From contig NZ_JASDDK010000001.1 in assembly GCF_030407435.1 (NCBI RefSeq), forward strand, positions 62,001 through 126,000: DNA of 64,000 bases, given 5' to 3'. The notes below the pieces were generated by a model. It ran no database searches, was not told the origin of the DNA, and saw only the letters and a list, made by a program, of their open reading frames with translations. Below are positions 36,032 to 44,845 of this stretch, piece after piece (the first letter of the stretch is position 1; each line of letters opens with the position of its first letter). The stretch comes from Winogradskyella bathintestinalis (GTDB lineage Bacteria > Bacteroidota > Bacteroidia > Flavobacteriales > Flavobacteriaceae). Position numbers and translations under genes: made by a program.

Positions 36032-37309
36032 ATGAAGTTGTGGGACAAAGGCTATTCAATAGATAAAAAAATAGAATTATTTACCGTTGGTAACGACCGT
36101 GAAATTGACATGCATATCGCCAAATATGATGTGCAAGCATCGTTGGCTCATGCCATCATGTTAGAATCCATAGACATTATAACGTCGGAAGAATTAGAAC
36201 AACTGAAATTAGGATTAGAAATTTTGGCAAAGTCCATTGAAGACGAGACATTCATCATCGAAGATTCGTTTGAAGATGTACATTCTAAAATTGAGCATGA
36301 ACTCACGAAAACTTTAGGCGACGTCGGAAAAAAAATCCACACAGCACGCTCTAGGAACGATCAAGTTTTAGTGGCACTTCAACTTTACTATAAAGAGAAC
36401 CTTCAAATCATAAACGACAAAACGAAGACGTTTTTCGATACACTTCTAGGTCTCGCTGAAACGCATAAAACCAAACTTTTACCAGGTTACACACATTTGC
36501 AAGTGGCCATGCCTTCCTCTTTTGGCTTATGGTTTTCTGCCTATGCGGAATTGTTGATTGATGATATTTACGTTTTAAATGCTGTTTCAAAAATTGCCGA
36601 CCAAAACCCATTAGGATCGGCTGCTGGTTACGGAAGTTCATTTCCTATTGATAGAGATATTACCACCAAAACACTTGGGTTTTCGACTTTAAAATATAAT
36701 GTGGTTGCTGCTCAATTGAGTAGAGGAAAAAGTGAACGTGCTATCGCCAATGCATTAGGCGGCTTATGTAATACTATGGCTCGTTTTGCTATGGATATTT
36801 GCCTGTATATGAGTCAGAATTTTGGCTTTATTACGTTTCCAGATGAATTAACCACAGGAAGTAGCATTATGCCACACAAAAAAAATCCTGATGTGTTCGA
36901 ATTAATTCGAGGCAAGTGCAACAAAATTCAAGCCTTACATTCTGAAATGTTATTAATCACGAATAATTTACCAAGTGGTTACCATAGAGATTTTCAATTA
37001 CTGAAAGAAAACATCATCAATGCCTTTGAAGATGTGAAAGACATTTTAGACATTTTTAATTATTCAATTCAACAAATCATCGTAAAGGATATTGACCTCA
37101 ACGATGAGAAATACCAATACTTATTTACGGTAGATAGCATCAATAATTTAGTGGTTGACGGTATGAGTTTTAGAGAAGCCTATCAAAAAATTGGAAGCCA
37201 AGTACAAGCCGGAACTTACAAGCCAGATTTGGGTAAAGAACACTCTCACATTGGGAGTATTCATAATTTGTGCTTGGAAGATATTCGAGCTAAGTTTCCA
37301 ACTTCATGA
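36032..37309 (+). CDS. argH: Argininosuccinate lyase
   Basis: Splits argininosuccinate into arginine and fumarate; last step of the cluster. It has 425 residues, a little shorter than the usual 450-460. Fumarase/lyase superfamily blocks are EDVHSKIEHELTKTLGDVGKKIHTARSRNDQV, LPGYTHLQVAMPSSFGLWF and the signature TTGSSIMPHKKNPDVFELIRGK with the catalytic Ser. It ends the arg group; the his leader begins about 120 nt downstream. Confidence 0.95.
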   Translation: MKLWDKGYSIDKKIELFTVGNDREIDMHIAKYDVQASLAHAIMLESIDIITSEELEQLKLGLEILAKSIEDETFIIEDSFEDVHSKIEHELTKTLGDVGKKIHTARSRNDQVLVALQLYYKENLQIINDKTKTFFDTLLGLAETHKTKLLPGYTHLQVAMPSSFGLWFSAYAELLIDDIYVLNAVSKIADQNPLGSAAGYGSSFPIDRDITTKTLGFSTLKYNVVAAQLSRGKSERAIANALGGLCNTMARFAMDICLYMSQNFGFITFPDELTTGSSIMPHKKNPDVFELIRGKCNKIQALHSEMLLITNNLPSGYHRDFQLLKENIINAFEDVKDILDIFNYSIQQIIVKDIDLNDEKYQYLFTVDSINNLVVDGMSFREAYQKIGSQVQAGTYKPDLGKEHSHIGSIHNLCLEDIRAKFPTS

Positions 37310-37406
37310 GCTTTTATTTTATCAGAAATCATTAAGTAAATCCTATTAGCTACTCTTTTAGTGAAGTCGAAATTATTTTCTGCCCTGTCGGATTAGCAAA
37401 AAAATA

Positions 37407-37437
37407 TTTTGTAATCCAAAAATAAATACTACTTTTG
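37407..37437 (+). promoter_or_regulatory. Predicted his operon promoter (Bacteroidota type)
   Basis: TACTTTTG (37430-37437) matches the -7 consensus TAnnTTTG exactly, and TTTTG (37407-37411) fits the -33 element with an 18-nt spacer. Transcription would start near 37443, about 14 nt before the leader peptide ATG. Confidence 0.6.
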
Positions 37438-37456
37438 CCACTCAAATTAAAATCTA

Positions 37457-37519
37457 ATGACTTTTAGTCAAACACATCATCATCATTTTCATACTTGCAT
37501 TCAGGCGAGCAGGAATTGA
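37457..37519 (+). CDS. hisL: His leader peptide (attenuation)
   Basis: A 20-codon frame, MTFSQTHHHHFHTCIQASRN, has four consecutive His codons (37475-37486) and a fifth at 37490-37492. It lies between a predicted promoter and a rho-independent terminator, directly upstream of hisG. This is the layout of a histidine attenuator: ribosomes stall on the His codons when charged tRNA-His is scarce. Too short for standard gene callers. The peptide itself is not expected to have a function. Confidence 0.9.
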   Translation: MTFSQTHHHHFHTCIQASRN

Positions 37520-37575
37520 TATATGTAATTTAAAAATATTTCAAACCCGTCTGAATAAATCAGTCGGGTTTTTTT
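37500..37575 (+). terminator. his attenuator: antiterminator segment plus terminator
   Basis: Terminator: AAACCCG-T-CTGA (37543-37554) pairs with TCAG-T-CGGGTTT (37560-37571), one T-T mismatch, loop ATAAA, followed by a T run to 37575. Antiterminator: TTCAGGCG (37500-37507) can pair with CGTCTGAA (37548-37555), eight pairs including one G-U, which removes the left arm of the terminator. The 37500-37507 segment begins 8 nt after the last His codon and would be covered by a ribosome that reaches the stop codon at 37517-37519. Stalling at the His codons therefore favours read-through. Confidence 0.88.
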
Positions 37576-37620
37576 AATTCTGCACGATTGATTTATTTAG
37601 ATACTATTAATTAAATTAAA

Positions 37621-38478
37621 ATGAGTAAACTAAAAATTGCCATCCAAAAAAGCGGACGATTAAATGAAGATTCTTTAAAACTCTTAAAGGATTGTGGTAT
37701 TAAAATCGATAACGGAAAAGATCAACTGAAAGTTTCAGCACAGAATTTTCCTTTAGAAGTATTGTATTTGAGAAATTCAGATATTCCACAATATATTGAA
37801 GACGGTGTCGTAGACATTGCAATAATTGGTGAAAATATTCTGATTGAAAAAGAGAAAAAAACTGAAATTGTTGAAAAACTAGGCTTTGCAAAATGCAGAG
37901 TTTCTTTAGCTGTACCTAAATCAATCGCATCAGATAAGGCGACCTATTTCAACGGAAAAAAGATAGCTACGTCTTACCCAAATACACTTAATACGTTTTT
38001 AAAACAAAACAATATTGAAGCTGACATTCACGTCATTTCTGGTTCTGTAGAGATTGCACCAAATATTGGTTTAGCAGATGGTGTTTGCGATATTGTAAGT
38101 TCGGGCAGTACCCTTTTTAAAAATGGGCTGAGAGAAACACAAGTAATTTTAAAATCTGAAGCGGTCTTAGCAAAAAACAGTAATTTAAATTCTGAAAAAG
38201 AAGCTATTTTAGAAAAACTTGTATTCAGAATTCAAGCGGTTTTAAGAGCTAAAAACTCACGATACGTTTTGATGAATGTTCCAACGGATAAAATAGATGA
38301 AGTCACTGCGATACTTCCCGTTTTAAAGAGTCCGACGATATTACCATTGGCAAAAAAAGGCTGGAGCTCGTTACACTCTGTAATTGATGAAGATAAATTT
38401 TGGAATAATATCGATGCCCTAAAAGATGCTGGAGCAGAAGGCATTTTAGTCGTTCCAATTGATAAAATGGTCATGTAA
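37621..38478 (+). CDS. hisG: ATP phosphoribosyltransferase, long form
   Basis: First enzyme of histidine synthesis, joining ATP and PRPP. It has 285 residues, the long HisG form with catalytic domains (about 1-210) and a C-terminal histidine-binding regulatory domain (about 212-285). Motifs include IAIQKSGRLNEDSLKLLKDCG, DIAIIGENILIE and the PRPP loop GLADGVCDIVSSGSTL. The long form does not need HisZ, and no hisZ is present. First gene of the operon, behind the attenuator; its TAA overlaps the hisD ATG by 1 nt (TAATG). Confidence 0.96.
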   Translation: MSKLKIAIQKSGRLNEDSLKLLKDCGIKIDNGKDQLKVSAQNFPLEVLYLRNSDIPQYIEDGVVDIAIIGENILIEKEKKTEIVEKLGFAKCRVSLAVPKSIASDKATYFNGKKIATSYPNTLNTFLKQNNIEADIHVISGSVEIAPNIGLADGVCDIVSSGSTLFKNGLRETQVILKSEAVLAKNSNLNSEKEAILEKLVFRIQAVLRAKNSRYVLMNVPTDKIDEVTAILPVLKSPTILPLAKKGWSSLHSVIDEDKFWNNIDALKDAGAEGILVVPIDKMVM

Positions 38479-39767
38479 TGAAAGTGTATAAAAACCCTAA
38501 TGCTTCCGACTGGAACTCGCTCGCAGAACGACCGGTTTTTGAAAAGCAAAAGCTAGATGCTGTTGTCCTTGACATTCTCAAAGACGTTAAAATTAACAAG
38601 GACAAAGCCTTAGTAGGATATGCTGAAAAGTTTGACAATGTAATTCTAAAGTCACTTCAAGTTGAAAATTCTGAAATTGAATTCGCCATCAACCAAGTTC
38701 CTCAAGATTTAAAAGATGCCATCAATCTAGCAAAAGAAAATATTGAGACTTTTCACAAAAGTCAGAAGGAAAAGGAACAAATTATAGAAACCACAAAAGG
38801 CGTAAAATGTTGGCGTAAATCTGTGGGTATTGAAAAAGTCGGCTTGTACATTCCTGGTGGTTCTGCTCCTTTATTTTCTACCATTTTAATGTTGGGAATT
38901 CCTGCTAAATTGGCGGGTTGTAAAGAGATCATTTTATGTTCACCACCAAATAAAGAAGGACAGATAAATCCTGCTATTCTGTATACAGCTAGCCTTGTTG
39001 GCATTTCAAAGATTTATAAAGTTGGTGGTGCGCAAGCTATTGCAGCTATGGCTTATGGAACGGAAACGATTCCGCAAGTCTATAAAATATTCGGACCAGG
39101 CAATCAGTTCGTAACAAAAGCTAAAGAATTGATTCAGCAAGATGGAGTTGCCATAGATATGCCAGCTGGTCCTAGTGAAGTTTTGGTCATTGCGGACAAA
39201 ACTAGTAATCCTGAGTTTGTGGCTGCCGATTTGTTATCACAAGCAGAACATGGCCCAGACAGTCAAGTGATTTTGTTATCCGACAATGAGGATATCATTA
39301 ATAGAACTCTACAAGAACTAAAAAAGCAACTTGGCAAATTAACAAGAAATAATATTGCTTCCGAAGCTTTAAAAATTAGTCGTGCTATTCTGCTAAACTC
39401 TATTGACGAATGTTTAGAATTTAGCAATTTATACGCTCCAGAACATTTAATTATCGCTACCGATAATGCTTCAGATTACATAAATCTAATTACAAATGCA
39501 GGTTCGGTATTTCTAGGAAAATACAGTTGCGAAAGTGCTGGCGATTATGCTAGTGGCACCAATCACACCTTACCAACAAACGGTTATGCCAAAAATTACA
39601 GTGGAGTTTCACTCGATAGTTTTGTAAAGAAAATAACCTTCCAAAACTTGAATGAAGACGGCATTAAAAACATCGGTCCATCAATAGAATTAATGGCTGA
39701 AGCAGAAGGTTTGGATGCGCATAAAAATGCTGTAACATTAAGATTAAAATCGATTAACCATGTTTAA
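38478..39767 (+). CDS. hisD: Histidinol dehydrogenase
   Basis: NAD- and zinc-dependent oxidation of histidinol to histidine, the last two steps. It has 429 residues, normal for the family. Motifs are GLYIPGGSAPLFSTILMLGIPA, KVGGAQAIAAMAYGTETIPQV, FGPGNQFVTKAKELIQQDG, the zinc-site SQAEHGPDSQ, and the C-terminal ESAGDYASGTNHTLPTNGYA. It overlaps hisC by 8 nt, so the operon is tightly coupled here. Confidence 0.97.
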   Translation: MKVYKNPNASDWNSLAERPVFEKQKLDAVVLDILKDVKINKDKALVGYAEKFDNVILKSLQVENSEIEFAINQVPQDLKDAINLAKENIETFHKSQKEKEQIIETTKGVKCWRKSVGIEKVGLYIPGGSAPLFSTILMLGIPAKLAGCKEIILCSPPNKEGQINPAILYTASLVGISKIYKVGGAQAIAAMAYGTETIPQVYKIFGPGNQFVTKAKELIQQDGVAIDMPAGPSEVLVIADKTSNPEFVAADLLSQAEHGPDSQVILLSDNEDIINRTLQELKKQLGKLTRNNIASEALKISRAILLNSIDECLEFSNLYAPEHLIIATDNASDYINLITNAGSVFLGKYSCESAGDYASGTNHTLPTNGYAKNYSGVSLDSFVKKITFQNLNEDGIKNIGPSIELMAEAEGLDAHKNAVTLRLKSINHV

Positions 39768-40785
39768 TTTAAAGACTTTAGTTCGCCAAAATATCTTAGC
39801 ACTGCAACCCTATTCTAGTGCGCGCGATGAATTTAAAGGTAACGATGGTGTGTTTTTAGATGCCAACGAAAATCCTTTTGGCACGTTGAACCGTTATCCA
39901 AATTCAGATCAAAAAATACTAAAACAAAAGCTCGCAGATTATAAAAAACTTTCCAGCAACAATATATTTGTTGGAAATGGTAGTGATGAGATAATCGATT
40001 TAATTTATCGTATTTTTTGCAATCCAAATCAAGATAAAGCTTTAACGTTTACACCAACATTCGGCATGTATCAAGTAGCTGCTGATATTAATGCTATTGA
40101 ATTGATAACGCTTCCTTTGAATGATAAATTTCAGATAAATACAGATGCTTTAACACCATATTTTAATGATGACAATTTAAAGTTGATTTTTATCTGTTCG
40201 CCAAACAATCCTACTGGCAATTGTTTTAATGCTTCTGATATTGAATTTATCTTAAAAAACTTCAAAGGTATTGTTGTAATCGATGAAGCTTATGCGGATT
40301 TTAGCGATCGCGAATCTTGGAGCAAATCGTTTGAATCTTACCCTAATCTTATCGTGACTCAAACTTTTAGCAAAGCTTGGGCTTTAGCGGCTGCAAGAAT
40401 TGGAATTGCCTATGCTAGCAAAGAAATTGTGCAATTGCTGAACAAGGTTAAAATGCCTTATAATATTAGTCAGCTAAATGAAAAAGCTGCTATTGAGGCT
40501 TTAGATAATCGGAGTACTTTTGAATCTAACAAACGAATAATACTCGAAGAAAAAGCAAAATTAATTCAAGAATTAAAAACTTTAGATATCATAAAAAAGA
40601 TATATCCGTCTGATGCTAATTTTTTATTAGTTGAAGTTGATGATGCTAATCAATTATATCAAAATTTAGTGGAACAAAAAGTAATCACTAGAAACCGAAA
40701 TAGTTTAGTAAAAAATAGCATAAGAATTACTGTTGGGAAGCCCGAAGAGAACCAACAACTAATAAAAGCACTAAAAAATAGTTAA
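39760..40785 (+). CDS. hisC: Histidinol-phosphate aminotransferase
   Basis: PLP class I/II aminotransferase making histidinol phosphate. It has 341 residues. FLDANENPFGTLNRYPN near the N-terminus, the ICSPNNPTGN motif, VIDEAYADFSDR and the PLP lysine in TQTFSKAWALAAARIGIA are visible, with a C-terminal NSIRITVGKPEEN block containing the substrate-binding Arg. Followed by a 55-nt gap with a perfect 10-bp hairpin before hisB. Confidence 0.95.
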   Translation: MFNLKTLVRQNILALQPYSSARDEFKGNDGVFLDANENPFGTLNRYPNSDQKILKQKLADYKKLSSNNIFVGNGSDEIIDLIYRIFCNPNQDKALTFTPTFGMYQVAADINAIELITLPLNDKFQINTDALTPYFNDDNLKLIFICSPNNPTGNCFNASDIEFILKNFKGIVVIDEAYADFSDRESWSKSFESYPNLIVTQTFSKAWALAAARIGIAYASKEIVQLLNKVKMPYNISQLNEKAAIEALDNRSTFESNKRIILEEKAKLIQELKTLDIIKKIYPSDANFLLVEVDDANQLYQNLVEQKVITRNRNSLVKNSIRITVGKPEENQQLIKALKNS

Positions 40786-40792
40786 TTAACAA

Positions 40793-40825
40793 AGCCCAAG
40801 TAAATTTTAACAACCTACTTGGGCT
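40793..40825. repeat. 10-bp perfect hairpin in the hisC-hisB gap
   Basis: AGCCCAAGTA (40793-40802) pairs fully with TACTTGGGCT (40816-40825) around a 13-nt loop. The downstream sequence is GAAAATAAAAG, with no T run, so read-through is expected on the plus strand. It could be an mRNA processing or stability element between the first and second half of the his operon. Confidence 0.65.
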
Positions 40826-40840
40826 GAAAATAAAAGTGAC

Positions 40841-41932
40841 ATGAAGCGCGTATTATTCATAGACAGAGACGGCACGTTAGCCATAGAACCACCAATCGAT
40901 TTTCAACTCGATAGTTTAGAAAAACTGGAATATTATCCAGGTGTTTTTCAATGGTTATCACGTATTGCCAAAGAACTAGATTACGAACTAGTTATGGTTA
41001 CGAATCAAGATGGATTGGGTACGGACTCTTTTCCTGATGATACCTTTTGGCCTACACAAGACAAAATAATTCAAGCGTTTAAAAATGAAAATGTGGAATT
41101 TTCAGAAATTCTAATTGACAAAAGTTTTCCAGAAGATAACGCACCAACTAGAAAACCGAGAACAGGATTATTAAGAAAATACATTCATGGAAATTATGAT
41201 TTAGAAAACTCATATGTCATTGGAGACCGAGCAACCGATATTGAATTAGCAAAAAATTTAGGGAGTAAAGGTATTTATATGAGTGATGACACCAGTAATT
41301 ATGCCACTTTAACTACCACATCTTGGGAAGAGATTTATAATTATTTAAAAGCGATTCCGAGAACAGCCAACGTTGTTAGAAAAACTAATGAAACGGATAT
41401 CCAAGTTGAAATAAATTTAGACGGTTCAGGAAAAAATAATATTTCAACTGGTTTAGGCTTTTTTGACCACATGTTAGAACAAATATCCAAACATGGTAAT
41501 ATCGATTTGTTTGTAAACGTCAATGGCGATTTAGAAATTGACGAGCATCATACTATTGAAGATGTTGCTATTACCTTCGGCGAGGCTTTTATTGAAGCTT
41601 TGGGAAGCAAGCGAGGTATTGAACGTTATGGCTTTTTATTACCTATGGACGATTGTTTGGCGCAAGTAGCCATCGATTTTGGTGGGAGGCCTTGGTTAGT
41701 TTGGGAAGTCGAATTTAAACGTGAAATGATTGGAGAAATGCCCACGGAAATGTTTATGCACTTTTTTAAATCCTTTAGCGATGCCTCTAAATGTAATTTA
41801 AACATTAAAGCGGATGGCGATAACGAACACCATAAAATTGAAGCTATTTTTAAAGCGTTTGCAAAAGCTATAAAAATGGCCGTTTCGAAAACTAGTAATT
41901 TTTCGATCCCAAGTACAAAAGGAACTTTGTGA
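40841..41932 (+). CDS. hisB: Bifunctional histidinol-phosphatase / imidazoleglycerol-phosphate dehydratase
   Basis: A 363-residue fusion. The N-terminal HAD phosphatase (about 1-165) has the DxD nucleophile pair ([10 protein letters not shown], Asp8 and Asp10), VTNQDGLG and [14 protein letters not shown]. The C-terminal IGPD domain (about 170-363) has [24 protein letters not shown], and [16 protein letters not shown] with the manganese-binding His residues. The zinc-loop cysteines of E. coli HisB-N are absent; the corresponding stretch reads [17 protein letters not shown]. Fusion order is the same as in E. coli. Confidence 0.95.
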   Translation: MKRVLFIDRDGTLAIEPPIDFQLDSLEKLEYYPGVFQWLSRIAKELDYELVMVTNQDGLGTDSFPDDTFWPTQDKIIQAFKNENVEFSEILIDKSFPEDNAPTRKPRTGLLRKYIHGNYDLENSYVIGDRATDIELAKNLGSKGIYMSDDTSNYATLTTTSWEEIYNYLKAIPRTANVVRKTNETDIQVEINLDGSGKNNISTGLGFFDHMLEQISKHGNIDLFVNVNGDLEIDEHHTIEDVAITFGEAFIEALGSKRGIERYGFLLPMDDCLAQVAIDFGGRPWLVWEVEFKREMIGEMPTEMFMHFFKSFSDASKCNLNIKADGDNEHHKIEAIFKAFAKAIKMAVSKTSNFSIPSTKGTL

Positions 41933-42015
41933 TTTACGAATTTTGAATTACGATTTCAGATTTAGACATACCACTAAGTTTCAATTTTTCTGAATCGCAT
42001 TCGAAAATCGTAAAT
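41932..42015. repeat. Long imperfect inverted repeat in the hisB-hisH gap
   Basis: ATTTACGAATTTTGAATTAC and the following GATTTCAG (41932-41959) are nearly complementary to CTGAATCGCATTCGAAAATC and GTAAAT (41990-42015). It is an AT-rich stem of about 26 positions with a few mismatches, around a 30-nt loop. The left arm begins within the hisB stop codon; the right arm ends 18 nt before the hisH ATG. Confidence 0.6.
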
Positions 42016-42033
42016 TATACATCAAAAATTAAA

Positions 42034-42612
42034 ATGATAGCAATTATTAAATACAACGCAGGCAACATCCGTTCTGTACAAAATGCCTTAAATCGTTTAG
42101 GTTACGAAAGCATAATTACAGACGATAAAACTGAAATCTTAAATGCAAGCAAAGTCATTTTCCCCGGTGTTGGCGAAGCGAGTTCTGCGATGAAATATTT
42201 AAAAGATAAAGGACTTGACGAGGTTATTAGGGCTATTGAAAAACCAATGCTCGGAATTTGTTTAGGTTTGCAATTAATGTGTGATTATAGTGAAGAAGGC
42301 AATACACAATGTCTAGGCATTTTCAATACACAAGTAAAAAAATTTCCACCAAATAAAAAAGTACCACACATGGGTTGGAATAGTTTTTCAGATGTTAATG
42401 GGAAACTTTTTCACGATATAAAAACGAATGAGGACATGTACTATGTTCACAGTTATTATGCTGAAAAAAACGAACAAACTATTGCTACATGCAATTATAT
42501 TTTACCTTTTGCAACGGCAATTCAACATAATAACTTTTATGCGACACAATTTCACCCAGAAAAATCGGCTGATGTGGGAACACAATTGTTAAAGAATTTT
42601 TTGGAATTGTAA
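42034..42612 (+). CDS. hisH: Imidazole glycerol phosphate synthase, glutaminase subunit
   Basis: Class I glutamine amidotransferase of 192 residues that supplies ammonia to HisF. The catalytic triad is visible: Cys76 in MLGICLGLQLM, and His174 and Glu176 in QFHPEKSADVG. The N-terminal YNAGNIRSVQNALNRLGYE and oxyanion PGVGEASSAM segments match HisH. It is followed by an 83-nt gap carrying an ACCT-AGC-AGGT palindrome and the hairpin before hisA. Confidence 0.96.
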   Translation: MIAIIKYNAGNIRSVQNALNRLGYESIITDDKTEILNASKVIFPGVGEASSAMKYLKDKGLDEVIRAIEKPMLGICLGLQLMCDYSEEGNTQCLGIFNTQVKKFPPNKKVPHMGWNSFSDVNGKLFHDIKTNEDMYYVHSYYAEKNEQTIATCNYILPFATAIQHNNFYATQFHPEKSADVGTQLLKNFLEL

Positions 42613-42624
42613 AAAAATAAAGTG

Positions 42625-42637
42625 GACCTAGCAGGTC
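42625..42637. repeat. Palindrome GACCT-AGC-AGGTC, hisH-hisA gap
   Basis: A perfect 5-bp stem with an AGC loop, the same type as the elements at 30893-30907 and 34002-34014. It lies 12 nt after the hisH stop. Confidence 0.6.
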
Positions 42638-42674
42638 TAATAAAGTAATAAAAAAACAAGAAAGTAGGATGAGA

Positions 42675-42692
42675 TTTCTGCTTTCGCAGGAA
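42675..42692 (+). repeat. Start-proximal TTTC-loop hairpin before hisA
   Basis: TTTCTGC, TTTC loop, GCAGGAA: seven pairs with one T-G wobble. It ends 3 nt before the hisA ATG (5 nt if only the central five pairs are counted). Its presence supports the ATG at 42696 over 42669, because the latter lies upstream of the hairpin. Confidence 0.75.
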
Positions 42693-42695
42693 TTT

Positions 42696-43409
42696 ATGAG
42701 AATAATACCAGCTATAGATATCATCGACGGAAAATGTGTTCGACTCACTAAAGGCGATTACAGCACGAAGAAAGTATATAACGAAAACCCTCTAGAAGTC
42801 GCCAAGGAATTTGAAGCCAGTGGCATTCAATACTTGCATTTAGTAGATTTAGATGGCGCAAAATCCAAGCATATTGTCAATCATAAAATTTTAGAAACTA
42901 TTGCTTCTAAAACGCATCTAAAAGTCGACTTTGGCGGTGGACTAAAATCAGATGATGATTTAAGAATCGCTTTTGAATGTGGTGCAAATCAAATTACAGG
43001 CGGAAGTATTGCAGCCAACAATCCTAATGTGTTTTTAACATGGCTAGAAAATTATGGTCCTGAAAAAATCATTTTAGGTGCGGATTGTAAAGACCGAAAA
43101 ATTGCCACTAATGGCTGGCTAGAAGCTTCAGAATTAGATGTTGTTGATTTTATAAAAGACTACGAATCTAAGGGTGTTAAATATGTAATTTGTACGGACA
43201 TAGCAAAAGATGGAATGCTTCAAGGTACGTCCAACGATTTATATAGAGAAATCATATCAGAATCTAATGTGAAATTAATTGCAAGTGGAGGTGTTTCATC
43301 ACTGAAAGATTTAGAATTGGTAAAAGACATTGGTTGCGAAGGAGTTATTCTTGGAAAAGCCATTTATGAAGGAAATATTTCCTTAAAAGAACTTCAGAAA
43401 TTATGTTAA
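42696..43409 (+). CDS. hisA: ProFAR isomerase
   Basis: Isomerises ProFAR to PRFAR within the histidine pathway. About 237 residues forming a TIM barrel. The catalytic Asp residues are in [14 protein letters not shown] and [12 protein letters not shown]; phosphate-binding loops are [12 protein letters not shown] and [11 protein letters not shown]. The start at 42696 (MRIIPAIDI) gives the exact family N-terminus; the upstream ATG at 42669 adds nine residues encoded by a repeat hairpin. It overlaps hisF by 7 nt. Confidence 0.95.
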   Translation: MRIIPAIDIIDGKCVRLTKGDYSTKKVYNENPLEVAKEFEASGIQYLHLVDLDGAKSKHIVNHKILETIASKTHLKVDFGGGLKSDDDLRIAFECGANQITGGSIAANNPNVFLTWLENYGPEKIILGADCKDRKIATNGWLEASELDVVDFIKDYESKGVKYVICTDIAKDGMLQGTSNDLYREIISESNVKLIASGGVSSLKDLELVKDIGCEGVILGKAIYEGNISLKELQKLC

Positions 43410-44161
43410 AGAAACGAATCATACCTTGCCTAGATATCAAAAACGGTAGAACTGTAAAAGGAATTAACTTTGTGGGTATTAGAGATGCTGGAGACCCAAT
43501 TGAACTCGCCAAACAATACGTTGAGCATGGAGCTGACGAACTGGTGTTTCTAGATATTACTGCAACCGTAGAAAAGCGAAAAACCTTAGTAGAGCTAGTT
43601 ACTCATATTGCCGAAGAAATCAATATTCCTTTTACTGTCGGAGGCGGCATTAATACCATTGAAGACGTTTCTAGTGTTATAAAAGCTGGAGCCGATAAAG
43701 TGAGTGTAAATTCTTCAGCCGTTAAAAATCCAGAGTTGATTACACAAATCGCGAGACAATTTGGCAGTCAATGTTGTGTTGTTGCGATAGACACGAAATT
43801 TGTTGATGGGGAATGGATGGTGTTTGTTCATGGCGGACGAACAGCAACACCTCTAAAAACATTAGAATGGGTAAAGCAAGTTGAAACTTTAGGTGCAGGC
43901 GAAATACTATTGACTTCCATGAATAATGATGGTACAAAAGCTGGATTTGCGCTAGACATTACTGAAAAAGTAAGCGAATTGGTTAATATTCCAGTAATCG
44001 CATCTGGAGGAGCAGGAACAAAAACACATTTTAAAACCTTGTTTGAAACTACACAGGCCAGCGCAGGATTGGCAGCGAGTATTTTTCATTATGGCGAAAT
44101 ACCAATTCCGGAATTAAAACAATATTTAAAAAACGAAAACATAGCAATACGATGGACATAG
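43403..44161 (+). CDS. hisF: Imidazole glycerol phosphate synthase, cyclase subunit
   Basis: A 252-residue TIM-barrel partner of HisH, producing imidazole glycerol phosphate and AICAR. Catalytic Asp residues are in [16 protein letters not shown] (Asp11) and [13 protein letters not shown]. Phosphate loops are [12 protein letters not shown] and [12 protein letters not shown]. The length is typical. Overlaps both hisA (7 nt) and hisI (10 nt), so hisA-hisF-hisI translation is coupled. Confidence 0.97.
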   Translation: MLKKRIIPCLDIKNGRTVKGINFVGIRDAGDPIELAKQYVEHGADELVFLDITATVEKRKTLVELVTHIAEEINIPFTVGGGINTIEDVSSVIKAGADKVSVNSSAVKNPELITQIARQFGSQCCVVAIDTKFVDGEWMVFVHGGRTATPLKTLEWVKQVETLGAGEILLTSMNNDGTKAGFALDITEKVSELVNIPVIASGGAGTKTHFKTLFETTQASAGLAASIFHYGEIPIPELKQYLKNENIAIRWT

Positions 44162-44736
44162 ATTTTTCAAAAGGAGATGGATTAGTTCCTGTAATCATTC
44201 AAAATAATAACACCTTACAGGTTTTAATGTTAGGGTATATGAATGATGAAGCTTTCAAAAAAACAAAAGCCGAAAACAAAGTCACGTTTTTCAGCAGAAG
44301 TAAAAACCGACTGTGGACAAAAGGTGAGGAATCAGGAAACTTGTTATTAGTTAAAGACATCCAAATTGATTGTGATAACGATACCATTTTAATTAAAGCA
44401 GAACCAAAAGGCCCTACCTGCCACACAGGAAGTACCTCGTGTTTTAAAGAAGAAACATCTAAAGGGTTTTTATACGAATTACAAGAAACCATCAATGAAA
44501 GAATTGATACTAACGATGAGAATTCGTACACTAATACATTGTACAGAAGAGGTATAAATAAAGTCGCTCAAAAAGTAGGTGAGGAAGCTGTAGAATTGGT
44601 TATTGAGGCCAAAGATAATGACGCCGATTTATTTAAAAATGAGGCTGCGGATTTAATGTATCATTATTTAATTCTATTGAAAGCTAAGGGCTTTAGATTT
44701 GAAGATATTGAGTCTGTTTTGAAATCCAGACATTAA
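44152..44736 (+). CDS. hisI: Bifunctional phosphoribosyl-AMP cyclohydrolase / phosphoribosyl-ATP pyrophosphatase
   Basis: A 194-residue HisI-HisE fusion catalysing steps two and three of histidine synthesis. The HisI half (about 1-105) has [21 protein letters not shown] and the zinc-site cysteines in [20 protein letters not shown]. The HisE half (about 108-194) has [29 protein letters not shown]. It ends the operon: a perfect bidirectional terminator follows 19 nt after the stop. Confidence 0.96.
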   Translation: MDIDFSKGDGLVPVIIQNNNTLQVLMLGYMNDEAFKKTKAENKVTFFSRSKNRLWTKGEESGNLLLVKDIQIDCDNDTILIKAEPKGPTCHTGSTSCFKEETSKGFLYELQETINERIDTNDENSYTNTLYRRGINKVAQKVGEEAVELVIEAKDNDADLFKNEAADLMYHYLILLKAKGFRFEDIESVLKSRH

Positions 44737-44755
44737 CAATTGTCAGACAATAAGA

Positions 44756-44782
44756 AAAAGCATCTGAATTTCAGATGCTTTT
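44756..44782. terminator. Bidirectional terminator between convergent hisI and gltD
   Basis: AAAAGCATCTGA (44756-44767) pairs perfectly over 12 positions with TCAGATGCTTTT (44771-44782), loop ATT. A runs on the left and T runs on the right allow termination on both strands, which fits its place between convergent operons. Confidence 0.9.
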
Positions 44783-44845
44783 ATCTTCTACCCTAATTAT
44801 AAATTAACCCTAAGAATTTATAGTAACAGAAGTAATATAAATTCC

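Noticed and set aside
37366..37400. Possible copy of the GCGCAGTCGAAGAGT repeat near GTGAAGTCGAAATTATTTTC
   Set aside because: Only the short AGTCGAA core is shared; too little to call.
42669..42695. Upstream ATG for hisA
   Set aside because: It precedes the start-proximal hairpin and adds nine residues coded by the repeat; MRIIPAIDI at 42696 is the family start.
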